Source: Hyphomicrobiales bacterium
GTDB taxonomy: Bacteria; Pseudomonadota; Alphaproteobacteria; Rhizobiales; Methylopilaceae
NCBI GenBank assembly: GCA_022842205.1
Contig: JALHQA010000003.1
Span: forward strand, 248,001-312,000
Length of the DNA: 64,000 bases
Reading direction: 5' to 3'
This document shows positions 35,483 to 44,030 of the stretch, in pieces. Numbering within the stretch: the first letter of the stretch is position 1; every line of letters begins with the position of its first letter. The position numbers and the translations under genes are program-made. A model generated the notes under the pieces. The model was given only the letters and a program-made list of their open reading frames with translations. It ran no database searches and had not been told where the DNA came from.

Positions 35483-37156
35483 ATGAAAGTACGCGCAAAA
35501 ATTCTTGGCATCGTCGCTGTGATGGGTGCCGCGGCGGCCATCATCGCCGGGATGGGACTTTACGCCACCAACGAGTATTCAGACCGTCTTCAAAGGCTCG
35601 AGAACGCCAACCAGCGTGCCTACAACGGCGAGCGGCTGAACCATCTTGTGTCGATCGTGGTGATGGAATCCCGAGGCGTCTATCTCGCCAAGGATACGGC
35701 AGCGGCCAAGCCATTCGGCACGAAGCTGATCGCGGCGCTCGACAAGATCGACGCCCTGATCGCCGAGTGGAAGCCGATCGTGCCTGAGCGCGACATGGAT
35801 GTGTTCAACAACGTCGCCGCGCAGACCGGCGAGTTCAAGAACCTGCGCACCCAGCTTGCCAATGCCGGCATGAACGAGAGCCCGGCCAAGGCCAACGAGA
35901 TCGGCAACAACGATGCGAACCGCGCCAACCGCGCTGCGTTCCAGAAGGTCATCGACGCACTCGTCGCCAATGACCAGGAACGGGCGTCGGAGATCAAAAG
36001 CGAGATCGATGCGTTTTCCGATTGGATCAACAAGCTCGTCATCGGCACGGCGCTGGCCGGCGTGCTTCTTGGCGTCGGTGTCGCCGTCTATATCGGCACG
36101 ACACAGCTGAGCCGCCCGCTCGGCCGCGTCTCCGCTGCGCTGCAGAGCATCGGCCGTGGTGATTACAACGTCTCGATCCCGGCCAAACGCGGCAAGGACG
36201 AAATCGGCGACATCTGGAACGTCCTCGGAAGCGTCACCGCTTCTCTCAAGGAGACTGATGAGCTGAAACGCGCTCAGGTCGAGGCCGAACAACGCACCGA
36301 AGCCGACAAGCGCGCGCTGATGCACAAGCTTGCCGACGATTTCGAAAACGAGGTCATGGGAGTTGTCCGTGCGGTATCCAGCGCCGCCACCCAGCTCCAG
36401 CAGAACGCCACGCAGATGAGCGCCGTGGCCGACGAGACCAGCCGTCAGTCGACGGTGGTCGCGGCCGCATCTGAAGAAGCGACCACGAACGTCGAGACGG
36501 TCGCCGGAGCGGCCGAGGAGCTTTCGGCCTCGATCCGCGAGATCAGCGGCCGGGTATCCACGGCCGCCGAAGTCGCCAGCGAAGCGTCGGGCCAGGCCAA
36601 GACCACCGCCGCCATCGTCAGCGGCCTCGCTTCCAGCGCCCAGCGCATCGGCGAAGTCGTCGGCCTCATCAACGACATCGCGGCGCAGACCAACCTTCTC
36701 GCGCTCAACGCGACGATCGAAGCGGCCCGTGCCGGCGAAGCCGGCAAGGGCTTTGCGGTCGTGGCGTCGGAGGTGAAGAACCTCGCCGCGCAGACCGCCA
36801 AGGCGACCGACGAGATCTCGTCGCAGATCCAGGACGTGCAGAACGCGACATCGAACGTCGTCGGCGCGATCAACTCGATCACCTCGATCATCGAACAGGT
36901 CAACGACATCTCGCGCACGATCGCGGTGGCGGTCGATCAGCAGGGTGCGGCGACGAGCGAGATCGCCCGCAACGTCGCTCAGGCTGCGGCCGGTACCAGC
37001 GAAGTGACGTCGAACATCACCGGCGTCAGCCAGGCGGCGGCGGAGACCGAGAACGTCTCGGGCCAGATCGTCGCCGCCGCGAACGATCTGTCCCGTCAGT
37101 CGGAAACGCTGCGCTCGCAGGTCGACAGCTTCATCCAGCGCGTCCGCGCGGCCTGA
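35483..37156 (+). CDS. Methyl-accepting chemotaxis protein
   Basis: The 557-residue receptor has TM1 (8-28), a periplasmic helical domain (29-185) rich in Lys and Asp, TM2 (188-208), a HAMP domain and a cytoplasmic signalling domain. The conserved hairpin tip is [20 protein letters not shown] (about 415-434), followed by [15 protein letters not shown]. The ligand is not known. The ATG at 35483 is preceded by a GGGGGG stretch. A strong terminator follows. A CtrA box and two GANTC sites upstream suggest cell-cycle control. Confidence 0.93.
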   Translation: MKVRAKILGIVAVMGAAAAIIAGMGLYATNEYSDRLQRLENANQRAYNGERLNHLVSIVVMESRGVYLAKDTAAAKPFGTKLIAALDKIDALIAEWKPIVPERDMDVFNNVAAQTGEFKNLRTQLANAGMNESPAKANEIGNNDANRANRAAFQKVIDALVANDQERASEIKSEIDAFSDWINKLVIGTALAGVLLGVGVAVYIGTTQLSRPLGRVSAALQSIGRGDYNVSIPAKRGKDEIGDIWNVLGSVTASLKETDELKRAQVEAEQRTEADKRALMHKLADDFENEVMGVVRAVSSAATQLQQNATQMSAVADETSRQSTVVAAASEEATTNVETVAGAAEELSASIREISGRVSTAAEVASEASGQAKTTAAIVSGLASSAQRIGEVVGLINDIAAQTNLLALNATIEAARAGEAGKGFAVVASEVKNLAAQTAKATDEISSQIQDVQNATSNVVGAINSITSIIEQVNDISRTIAVAVDQQGAATSEIARNVAQAAAGTSEVTSNITGVSQAAAETENVSGQIVAAANDLSRQSETLRSQVDSFIQRVRAA

Positions 37157-37181
37157 CGCGGACGGCACATACTGGAACTGC

Positions 37182-37209
37182 AAAAGACCGCGCCCCGGCG
37201 CGGTCTTTT
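37182..37209 (+). terminator. Rho-independent terminator after chemoreceptor
   Basis: A 12-bp stem AAAAGACCGCGC / GCGCGGTCTTTT with loop CCCG and a T-run inside and after the second arm, 25 bp beyond the stop. Confidence 0.9.
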
Positions 37210-37243
37210 AATTTAGCCCTGCCCTATCCGGACAAGGCGACAA

Positions 37244-37277
37244 CAAAAAGCCGCGCTCGATCGAGCGCGGCTGTTTT
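37244..37277. terminator. Bidirectional terminator (palindrome)
   Basis: A perfect palindrome AGCCGCGCTCGA/TCGAGCGCGGCT with T6 after it on the plus strand and T5 on the minus strand. It ends the 37294 gene and backs up the chemoreceptor terminator. Confidence 0.85.
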
Positions 37278-37293
37278 TTGAGTTTCGACCGGT

Positions 37294-37794
37294 TCAGGCC
37301 GGACGGCGCCATGAGTAGATACGGTTCAGGGAGTACTGACCCTTCGAGACCTTGCCGCCACGGCTGTTGCCGGAAATGATCACGGCCTTGCCGTTCGGCG
37401 CCCATTCCACGAAGTAGCCGACATGGCCGCCACGCTTGCCGCGCGACATCACGGCGATGTCGCCGCGGCGGACTTCGTGCCGCGAGATCTTCTTGCCGTA
37501 CTTGTCGTACGAGCGCGCCATGTTGGAGCCGGTGCCGGCGCGGCCGACCTTCTTCTCCATCAGACCAATGAAATTCGCGCACCACAGGCGGCGCATCTTG
37601 GTCGGGTTGGTGCCGACATAGCGTTCGGCAAGCGCGACCACGTCGCCGCCGGACGAACGGCTCGAACGAAGCGACTTCGTGTTCAGCGCGGAACGGCCTT
37701 CCTGCAGATGGGGCCGTGTCTTGTTGGTGTCGGCAAACGACGGGTTAGCGAACGCGCACATGGCTACGATCACCGCGAGGAGGATACGCATCAT
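37294..37794 (-). CDS. CHAP-like (TIGR02594-type) exported protein
   Basis: The 166-residue protein has a signal peptide (residues 1-21, ending PSFADT), a short linker and a CHAP/NlpC-like domain. The probable catalytic Cys is in LWCANFIG (about residue 72) and the His in GGHVGYFVEW (about 124). The family is thought to cut peptidoglycan peptide bonds. MM start: the second ATG (37791) is also possible. Basic mature domain. It ends at the bidirectional terminator. Confidence 0.82.
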   Translation of the reverse strand: MMRILLAVIVAMCAFANPSFADTNKTRPHLQEGRSALNTKSLRSSRSSGGDVVALAERYVGTNPTKMRRLWCANFIGLMEKKVGRAGTGSNMARSYDKYGKKISRHEVRRGDIAVMSRGKRGGHVGYFVEWAPNGKAVIISGNSRGGKVSKGQYSLNRIYSWRRPA

Positions 37795-38304
37795 AATCTG
37801 TCTCCAGGGGGATCGCCTGCGTTAAGGCAGGCTTGTTGTTGACGGCGGGCCATATGGACCAGTTTTCAGAAAGGTTCCAGACCACCCCGTGTGGTCAGGT
37901 GTCGCATATCAACAAAATGATGAGGGCGTTTCGAAGGTATAAATCAGAAATAATGAGGCAATATCGGACCGTAAGTTGCCACAGTTATTATACTTGGATA
38001 GATTTGTAATTACTTTTAATCTCGCGCTAATACTTATATTCATCCGAAGTCTGAAGTATAACTCAAGATATACAGTCGCACGCAATCATATTGTGGCCCT
38101 ATTCAGGGCACGCAATGTCACGAACTCGTCTCAAATCTTAAGGAAAAAATCGCCGACCCGTCCTCAGCGGTGGAACTTCGAGCCGCAAACCCGCCTAATA
38201 AGGCAGTCCCTGAGTCGGCACATGGCTGACCTGCGTCCAAGGATTGTAGCGTGCACACTATTTGCATGGCGTCTCATGCAAAACGCTCACAAGGGATTGT
38301 GGCC
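37795..38304. other. AT-rich intergenic stretch, no supported gene
   Basis: About 510 bp, with lines of only 25-43% GC between 37921 and 38100, far below the rest of the window. It holds a one-mismatch CtrA-like site (TTAA-N7-CTAA at 38016-38030) and a 5-bp hairpin GCCCT/AGGGC near 38098, but no good terminator or coding frame. A 110-codon frame at 37976-38308 has no ribosome site and was rejected. Confidence 0.6.
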
Positions 38305-38646
38305 ATGAGACTGCATATCAGCATTCTTGCCGCCTGCGTGTTGCTGGCGGTTCCTGCGTTTGCGTGCGACACGGTCGATGATGTGGTGAAAACCGCGCGG
38401 GGCGAGCACTCGCGCGTCACGGTTATCAGCGAGACAGGAGCCCTCAGCCGGGCACTCGCTTTCATGATCGGAAATGCCGACGAAGTTCAGCCGGCGGATG
38501 CCCTGGTGGTTATCCAGGGAGGGCTGAAATCGGAAGTCGTCTTGCTGGAGAAGGGCTGCGCCACGGTGAAGGCGCTTGCCAGCGCTTCACTGGTGCTGGA
38601 ACTCCTCCGGCGCGCCAATGGCGACGAAGAAGGCGATATGATCTGA
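38305..38646 (+). CDS. Small exported protein of unknown function
   Basis: A 113-residue protein with a signal peptide (ISILAACVLLAVPAFA, cleavage before C20) and a mixed alpha/beta mature part with GALSRALAFMIGNADEVQ. Two cysteines (CDTVDD and KGCATV). AAGGGA lies upstream of the ATG at 38305; an ATG at 38251 would place residues before the signal. Convergent with ilvE. No family recognised. Confidence 0.68.
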   Translation: MRLHISILAACVLLAVPAFACDTVDDVVKTARGEHSRVTVISETGALSRALAFMIGNADEVQPADALVVIQGGLKSEVVLLEKGCATVKALASASLVLELLRRANGDEEGDMI

Positions 38647-38657
38647 ACCGGAAGGGT

Positions 38658-39548
38658 TCAGGCGGCGGCGGCCTGTTTGGGCTGCACTTCGGCGGCGTAA
38701 TCGGCCATCAGGGCTTTCGTCAGGTCTCCGACCTCGAAGGTCCAGTCGGCGATCTTGCCAATCGGCGTGACCTCAGCGGCCGTGCCGGAGATGAAGCATT
38801 GCTCGAAGCCTTCGAGTTCCTCCGGCAGGATCGCCCGCTCGTGGACCACGATATTGCGCGCACGGGCCAGGTCGATGACCGTCCGGCGGGTAATGCCGTC
38901 GAGGAAACAGTCCGGCGTCGGCGTATGAAGTTCGCCATCCTTCACGAAGAAGATATTGGCGCCGGTGCATTCGGCCACCTGCCCCCGCCAGTCCAGCATC
39001 AGCGCGTCGGCGCATCCCTTGCGCTCGGCGGCGTGCTTCGCAAGCGTGCAGATCATGTAAAGACCAGCCGCCTTGGCCTTGCAGGGAATGGTACGCGGGT
39101 CCGGACGCCGCCATTCGGCGAGGTCCAGCGTGAGGCCCTTCAGCTTCAGCGCCGGGTCGAAATAGCTCGGCCATTCCCAGACCGCGATGGCGAGGTGAAT
39201 CTTGCTGTGCTGGGCCGCGACCGCCATCATTTCAGAGCCGCGCCAGGCGATCGGGCGCACATAGGCGTCCTTGAAACCCTGCTTTTTCAGGGTCTGGCGG
39301 CAGGCCTCGTCGATCTCGTCAGCCGTGTAGGGAATCTCGAAGTCGAGGATGCGGCCGCTCTCGATCAGCCGTTCGGTGTGCTCGCGCAGCTTGAAGATTT
39401 CGCCGCCGTAGGCGCGCTCGCCCTCGAAGACCGCGCTGGCATAGTGCAGGCCGTGCGACAGCACATGCAGCTTCGCGTCCGACCAAGGCACGAAACTGCC
39501 GTCCAGCCAGATATCGCCAGGGCGGTTGTCGAACGGATTGACGAGCAT
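38658..39548 (-). CDS. ilvE: Branched-chain amino acid aminotransferase
   Basis: The 296-residue PLP enzyme of fold type IV interconverts Val, Leu and Ile with their keto acids. The PLP lysine is in CKAKAAGLYM (K159), and the AECTGANIFFV segment with a conserved Glu (192) follows, then SGTAAEVTPI. The length is normal. It is divergent from the MarR/two-component operon, an arrangement seen in other alphaproteobacteria. Confidence 0.93.
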   Translation of the reverse strand: MLVNPFDNRPGDIWLDGSFVPWSDAKLHVLSHGLHYASAVFEGERAYGGEIFKLREHTERLIESGRILDFEIPYTADEIDEACRQTLKKQGFKDAYVRPIAWRGSEMMAVAAQHSKIHLAIAVWEWPSYFDPALKLKGLTLDLAEWRRPDPRTIPCKAKAAGLYMICTLAKHAAERKGCADALMLDWRGQVAECTGANIFFVKDGELHTPTPDCFLDGITRRTVIDLARARNIVVHERAILPEELEGFEQCFISGTAAEVTPIGKIADWTFEVGDLTKALMADYAAEVQPKQAAAA

Positions 39549-39713
39549 TGCATGTCTCCCTGCCCGGCCGGGCTATCGCTTGAGCGAGCGAGCCGGTATT
39601 TTGTGGCGCGGATGAACCTGCCGTTAGGCTGCAGGTTAAGGCCGTCGCACGAAAGGTTCCAGCCGTCCCCGAACCGGCTTGGATCATGAGTGAAAATCGC
39701 CCAATATGTCAAC

Positions 39714-40229
39714 ATGGCTGACGTAATTTCGAGCACCGGCCCCGTGTCCCCTTCCACACCCGGTGGAGAGGCGCCGGCTTATGAACTGATCGAGCTCCTG
39801 TTTTTCGCTTATCGCGATTTCGTGCGGGAAGCCGATGCGGTTCTCATCCGCTATGGATTTGGGCGGGCGCATCATCGCGTGCTGCATTTCGTCAGCCGCA
39901 ATCCGGGCCTCAAGGTCGCCGAACTTCTCACTATCCTGAAGATCACGAAGCAAAGTCTGGGGCGTGTGCTGCGCGAACTTGTGGAACAGGGCTTCATCGA
40001 TGCCCAGGAAGGCGAGCATGACCGCCGGCAACGGCTGCTGCGCGTGACGGCGCGGGGCGACCGTCTGGCGCGCGAGCTTGCCGAACTCCAGACCCGCCGC
40101 ATCGAAACTGCCCTCGCCGCGGCTGGCCCGGCCGCACGCGAAACGGCGACGCGGTTTCTCGCGGCGATGATCGACGCCGGCGAACGCGAAGCCGTGCAGC
40201 ATCTCGTCACGCAAGCGGATCGCCCGTGA
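39714..40229 (+). CDS. petP: MarR-family regulator (PetP-like)
   Basis: The protein of about 171 residues has a winged-helix MarR domain (roughly 20-140): a DNA-recognition region around LTILKITKQSLGRVLRELVEQG and the wing DRRQRLLRVT. It is the first gene of a coupled operon with a response regulator (GTGA overlap at 40226-40229) and a histidine kinase. In Rhodobacter capsulatus the pair PetP (MarR) and PetR lies by the bc1 genes; the symbol here rests on that resemblance. A GTG at 39690 would add 8 residues; no start has a strong ribosome site. Confidence 0.8.
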   Translation: MADVISSTGPVSPSTPGGEAPAYELIELLFFAYRDFVREADAVLIRYGFGRAHHRVLHFVSRNPGLKVAELLTILKITKQSLGRVLRELVEQGFIDAQEGEHDRRQRLLRVTARGDRLARELAELQTRRIETALAAAGPAARETATRFLAAMIDAGEREAVQHLVTQADRP

Positions 40230-40930
40230 CGCCAGCGCCGGGCCAAGCCAGGAATGTTCCGGACGGCGCGCCGCATCTGCTTGTCGTCGACGATGACGCA
40301 CGCATCCGCAATCTGCTCGTCCGCTATCTATCCGAAGCCGGATACCGTGTAACTGCGGCCGCCACCGCCGCCGAGGCCCGCACACGCCTGACGGGACTTA
40401 CCTTCGACCTCATGATCCTTGATGTGATGATGCCGGGAGAGAGCGGGCTCGATCTGGCGCGCTCGCTGAGCGCCATCCGCCCCGTCCCGATCCTCATGCT
40501 GACCGCGCTCGGCGAACCGGAAGACCGCATCCGCGGCCTCGAAAGCGGCATCGACGACTACATGTCGAAGCCGTTCGATCCGCGTGAACTGCTTCTGCGC
40601 ATCGCCAACATCCTGCGCCGGGCTGCACCCGCCTCGCCCCGCGGCGAGGTCGGGTTCGGCGGCTTCAGCTTCGATCTGGCGAGCGGCGAACTCCGCAACG
40701 GCAGCACCGTTGTACGTATAACCGAACGCGAGCGCGAACTTCTGCGGCTGCTGGCCGAACAGCGCGGCGGCCCGGTGTCCCGCGAAGCACTGGCCGGAAA
40801 TTCGGCCAGCGACCGCGCGGTCGATGTACAGATCAACCGACTGCGACGGAAAATCGAGGCCGACCCGTCGAACCCGCTTCTGCTGCAGACCGTGCGCGGA
40901 TCGGGCTACAGACTGCTCATAGAGCCATGA
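40226..40930 (+). CDS. petR: OmpR-family response regulator (PetR-like)
   Basis: The 234-residue protein has a receiver domain with acidic pocket VDDDAR (22-25), phosphorylated D66 in LMILDVMMPGE and K115 in YMSKPFDPR, then a winged-helix DNA-binding domain (about 135-230, ERERELLRLLAE, RLRRKIEADP, GSGYRL). It starts with a GTG that overlaps the MarR stop and its stop overlaps the kinase start (ATGA), so the three proteins are made together. Confidence 0.9.
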   Translation: MTPAPGQARNVPDGAPHLLVVDDDARIRNLLVRYLSEAGYRVTAAATAAEARTRLTGLTFDLMILDVMMPGESGLDLARSLSAIRPVPILMLTALGEPEDRIRGLESGIDDYMSKPFDPRELLLRIANILRRAAPASPRGEVGFGGFSFDLASGELRNGSTVVRITERERELLRLLAEQRGGPVSREALAGNSASDRAVDVQINRLRRKIEADPSNPLLLQTVRGSGYRLLIEP

Positions 40931-42243
40931 GCGCGCGCAGATCCTGGAGACCAGGCCGGCTTTTGCCGAAGGGTTTGTACACACGATCTCTTCTGATCGT
41001 GGTCCTGCCGATGCTTCTGCTGCAATCGGTTGTTGCGCTCATCTTCATGGAACGGCACTGGCAGCAGACGACGCAGCGCCTCTCGTCCACCGTTGCACAG
41101 GATATCGCGGGCATTATTGAACTCCGCGAGGCGGGCATCGATCCGGCCGAGCTTTCGCGCGCCGGCGACAAAATGGGGCTGGCCGTCACTTTCGTTCCTG
41201 ACGAGCCGCTTCCAAGTCCGAACCCGCCGCCGATCTTCCAGATTCTCGAACGCGTTCTCGCCAGCGAGATGGCAAAGCAGGTCGAACGGCCGTTCTGGAT
41301 CGATGCGCGCAACCATCTCGGTTTCGTTGAGATACGCGTGAAGCTGGACAACGAAGTGCTGCGCGTCATCACCCGTGTCAGCCGCGCCTACGCATCGAAT
41401 TCCCACATCTTCCTCGTCTGGATGGCCGGCGCGTCCCTTCTGCTGATCACGGTCTCGATCCTGTTCCTGCGCAATCAGATCAAGCCGATCCTCCAGCTTG
41501 CAAACGCCGCCGAGAATCTCGGCAAGGGCCGCCCCGTGGGAAATTTCCGGCCGCGCGGCGCCCGGGAAGTGCGGGCGGCGGCACAGGCCTTTTTCGCCAT
41601 GCGCGACCGCATCGAACGGCAGATCGAACAGCGCACGACCATGCTCGCCGGCGTCAGTCACGACCTCCGCACCGTACTGACTCGCCTGCGTCTTCAGCTT
41701 GCCCTTCTTCCCAAGGGGTCGGAGGTCGATGACCTGGTCGGCGATGTCACCGAGATGGAACGGATGCTGGAAGGCTATCTGGCGTTTGCCCGCGGCGACG
41801 CCGGTGAGCCAGCCCAGTCGATAAACGCCGCGGATCTACTCGACGAAATCCGCCTTGACGCCAAAAAATCCGGCAAGGCGATCAGCGTCAGTTTCACCGG
41901 CGACAAGAACATCACCGCCAGGCCCGGCGCGCTCAAGCGCGCGCTGGCAAATCTCGTGACGAATGCGCTGCGTTTCGGCAACGAGGTCGAAATCGAAGCC
42001 CGCCATGACAACGGCCAGTTCGTCATCACGGTGGATGACAACGGCCCTGGAATTCCAGAGGGATCACGCGAGGATGTCTTCCGGCCGTTCCTGCGGCTGG
42101 ACGAGGCGCGCAATCTCGATCATCCGGGCTCAGGCCTCGGGCTGACCATCGCGCGCGATATCGCGCGGGGCCATGGCGGCGACATCGAGCTGACGAAGAG
42201 TCCCCTCGGCGGCCTGCGCGCGAAGCTGCATATCCCGGCCTGA
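40927..42243 (+). CDS. Sensor histidine kinase (EnvZ-like)
   Basis: The 438-residue kinase has TM1 (20-40), a periplasmic domain (41-160), TM2 (162-182), a HAMP-like linker, dimerisation/phosphoacceptor motif GVSHDLRT (H245), N-box LVTNALRFG, DDNGPGIP and GSGLGL ATP-binding motifs. It is the cognate kinase of the response regulator directly upstream by a 4-bp overlap. The signal is unknown; Pro-rich loop at 95-103 is in the sensor. Confidence 0.92.
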   Translation: MSARRSWRPGRLLPKGLYTRSLLIVVLPMLLLQSVVALIFMERHWQQTTQRLSSTVAQDIAGIIELREAGIDPAELSRAGDKMGLAVTFVPDEPLPSPNPPPIFQILERVLASEMAKQVERPFWIDARNHLGFVEIRVKLDNEVLRVITRVSRAYASNSHIFLVWMAGASLLLITVSILFLRNQIKPILQLANAAENLGKGRPVGNFRPRGAREVRAAAQAFFAMRDRIERQIEQRTTMLAGVSHDLRTVLTRLRLQLALLPKGSEVDDLVGDVTEMERMLEGYLAFARGDAGEPAQSINAADLLDEIRLDAKKSGKAISVSFTGDKNITARPGALKRALANLVTNALRFGNEVEIEARHDNGQFVITVDDNGPGIPEGSREDVFRPFLRLDEARNLDHPGSGLGLTIARDIARGHGGDIELTKSPLGGLRAKLHIPA

Positions 42244-42246
42244 CTT

Positions 42247-42600
42247 CTAGTAAAGCCGTCCGCCGTCCGGCACCTTGCTGGCCGGCCCGATGAGAATGAC
42301 CTCGCCGCTGTCTCCCGGCACGCCGAGCGTCAGCACTTCCGACATGAACGGGCCGATCTGGCGCGGCGGAAAGTTCACGACCGCCAGCACCTGCCGGCCA
42401 ACGAGTTCTTCCGGCGTATACTGCGCAATCTGCGCGGACGACCTTTTGGTGCCGATCTCCGCGCCGAAATCGATGGTCAGTTTCCACGCCGGCTTGCGTG
42501 CTTCGGGAAACGGATCGACCTGGACGATCGTACCGGTGCGTACATCAACTTTCATGAAATCGGCGAACGAAATCTCGCCCGGCCGCTCAGCCCCGCTCAT
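42247..42600 (-). CDS. csaA: tRNA-binding-domain protein CsaA-like
   Basis: The 117-residue protein is a single tRNA-binding (OB-fold) domain like CsaA: FMKVDVRTGTIVQVDPFPEARKPA, then LTIDFG, EELVGRQVLAVVNFPPRQIG and a C-terminal LIGPASKVPDGGRL. It may act as an RNA chaperone or secretion helper; family-based only. Convergent with the kinase gene, 3 bp apart. Confidence 0.88.
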   Translation of the reverse strand: MSGAERPGEISFADFMKVDVRTGTIVQVDPFPEARKPAWKLTIDFGAEIGTKRSSAQIAQYTPEELVGRQVLAVVNFPPRQIGPFMSEVLTLGVPGDSGEVILIGPASKVPDGGRLY

Positions 42601-42618
42601 GCCCCTGCCCTCGTTGTT

Positions 42619-43296
42619 CTAGATCTGCGCTGCCGCGTCGTCGTCCTCGGTGCGCCGCCGGCGCGTGTCACCGATCAGCCTGTTGAATGCGGACAACACG
42701 GGCCCCACCGCCTTCTGCACCATGTCGCCGGTTTCCACCATTCGCTCCGCACGACGAAGCTGCTTGTCGAGATCGCGCATCGTTTTCGTGAGATCCGGGT
42801 CGTCGTCGTCGAGAAACGTGCCAAGCACATTCGCGAAGATGACGGCCAGACCCTGCGCTTTGAGCGCGGCATAGGGACCGCTGTCCTTGATGCCGGCGGC
42901 GGCAAGCATCCACTGCGCCGAATTGACCTCGACCTTGTTCCACGACGTCGCCGCCAGCGGATCGGTCATCAGCCCGCGCCGCGCGCTGCGCACCGCCGCC
43001 TTGTAGGGCTTCAGCGCTTCGAAGCGCCGCATCATCACGTCGAACAGCCGTTCGCGCGCAACCTGCCCTTCGATCTCCTCCGGCGCTGGCTTGAGCACCT
43101 CCTGGTCGATGCGCTTGGCAAATCCGCCAAGCACGGCGCCCTTGGAAGGAAACGCGCCGCGGAGCTCGGCGAGGCTCACACCGGCCTTGGCGGCGATGTC
43201 CTGCAATGAAATGTCCGTCCATTCCCGGTCGGCGAGAAGTTCAAGAAGGGCGTCAATAGCCTGATCCTGCACGGAATTCTTCGGTTTCGCGTTCAC
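42619..43296 (-). CDS. TetR-type transcriptional regulator
   Basis: The 225-residue protein has an N-terminal TetR helix-turn-helix (10-60: ALLELLADREWTDISLQDIAAKAGVSLAELRGAFPSK spans it) and a helical ligand domain, with a charged acidic tail. The start is the GTG at 43296, preceded by GGGAG. A two-codon ATG-CCG-TGA frame overlaps it. A much longer frame upstream (to 44094) is an artefact antisense to neighbouring genes. Ligand and targets unknown. Confidence 0.82.
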   Translation of the reverse strand: MNAKPKNSVQDQAIDALLELLADREWTDISLQDIAAKAGVSLAELRGAFPSKGAVLGGFAKRIDQEVLKPAPEEIEGQVARERLFDVMMRRFEALKPYKAAVRSARRGLMTDPLAATSWNKVEVNSAQWMLAAAGIKDSGPYAALKAQGLAVIFANVLGTFLDDDDPDLTKTMRDLDKQLRRAERMVETGDMVQKAVGPVLSAFNRLIGDTRRRRTEDDDAAAQI

Positions 43297-43364
43297 GGCA
43301 TGGGTCTCCCACGGGGTTGCCCTCAATCTAGGGCGTCTCGCGGCCGGAGCAAACCGCCCTGAGA

Positions 43365-44021
43365 TCAGGTCGCCACGGCCTTTGGAGAGGGCTCGCGCCG
43401 GCGCCGGTTCAGGATGAGATCGATAACCGTCTTCACCGCGACCAGGATGCCCGCAGCATGCTGCTTTTCGAACATGGCGAGAATCCATCCGCCGGTGAGT
43501 ATCGTCAGATGCATGATGACGATCCGGCGATAAAGCGCCGCGATCGGCGAGGACGAGCGGATATTCGTGTCGAAGGGCGATACCGCGCTCGCCCTCCCGG
43601 CCGGCGAAAGCAGATCGAACAGCAGCAATGCGCCCTGCGTCACGAATGTAACGGCAAGCGGCACCCACAATCCGTTGCCGATGATCAGTTCCTGGATGAA
43701 ATCTCCGGGACCATGAACGCGGTCCTTCCATGGTCCGGCGAACAGGTTCCAGAGAAACGCCATATGCGCGGCCATGAAGATCGCGACATTCACCATGAGC
43801 AGCAGAGTCCGGAAGCCGCGGCCTGCCTTCCGCGACGGCCGCTCCATGTTCTGGTCCGGAAACGGCGCTGGTCGGAACGTCATCTCGATCGCGGTCCAGA
43901 AACCGATGACCGCGGTCTCGCACCAGTACAGGACGAGAAGTTCGAACGCGTCCCATCCCCAGAACGCAATGCCGAGCAACGGCACAAGATTTGAGCCGAT
44001 CAGGAAAAGCGCCGGGATCAT
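43365..44021 (-). CDS. DUF6498-like membrane protein
   Basis: A 218-residue protein with about five predicted membrane helices (2-20, 27-45, 75-95, 110-130, 165-185 approximately) and the family-like LLVLYWCETAVIGFW near residue 28. Function unknown. It lies 10 bp after proC on the same strand, so they may be co-transcribed. Confidence 0.72.
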   Translation of the reverse strand: MIPALFLIGSNLVPLLGIAFWGWDAFELLVLYWCETAVIGFWTAIEMTFRPAPFPDQNMERPSRKAGRGFRTLLLMVNVAIFMAAHMAFLWNLFAGPWKDRVHGPGDFIQELIIGNGLWVPLAVTFVTQGALLLFDLLSPAGRASAVSPFDTNIRSSSPIAALYRRIVIMHLTILTGGWILAMFEKQHAAGILVAVKTVIDLILNRRRREPSPKAVAT

Positions 44022-44030
44022 GTACGGACG

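Noticed and set aside
35579-37183. Long minus-strand frame opposite the chemoreceptor (534 codons)
   Set aside because: Shadow of the MCP coding sequence; composition mirrors it and it runs through the MCP terminator region.
37976-38308. 110-codon frame in the AT-rich gap
   Set aside because: No ribosome site, no similarity to any family, and overlap with the small exported gene.
39637-39660. CtrA-like TTAG/TTAA pair upstream of ilvE
   Set aside because: Spacing is 8 nt rather than 7, so it does not fit the consensus.
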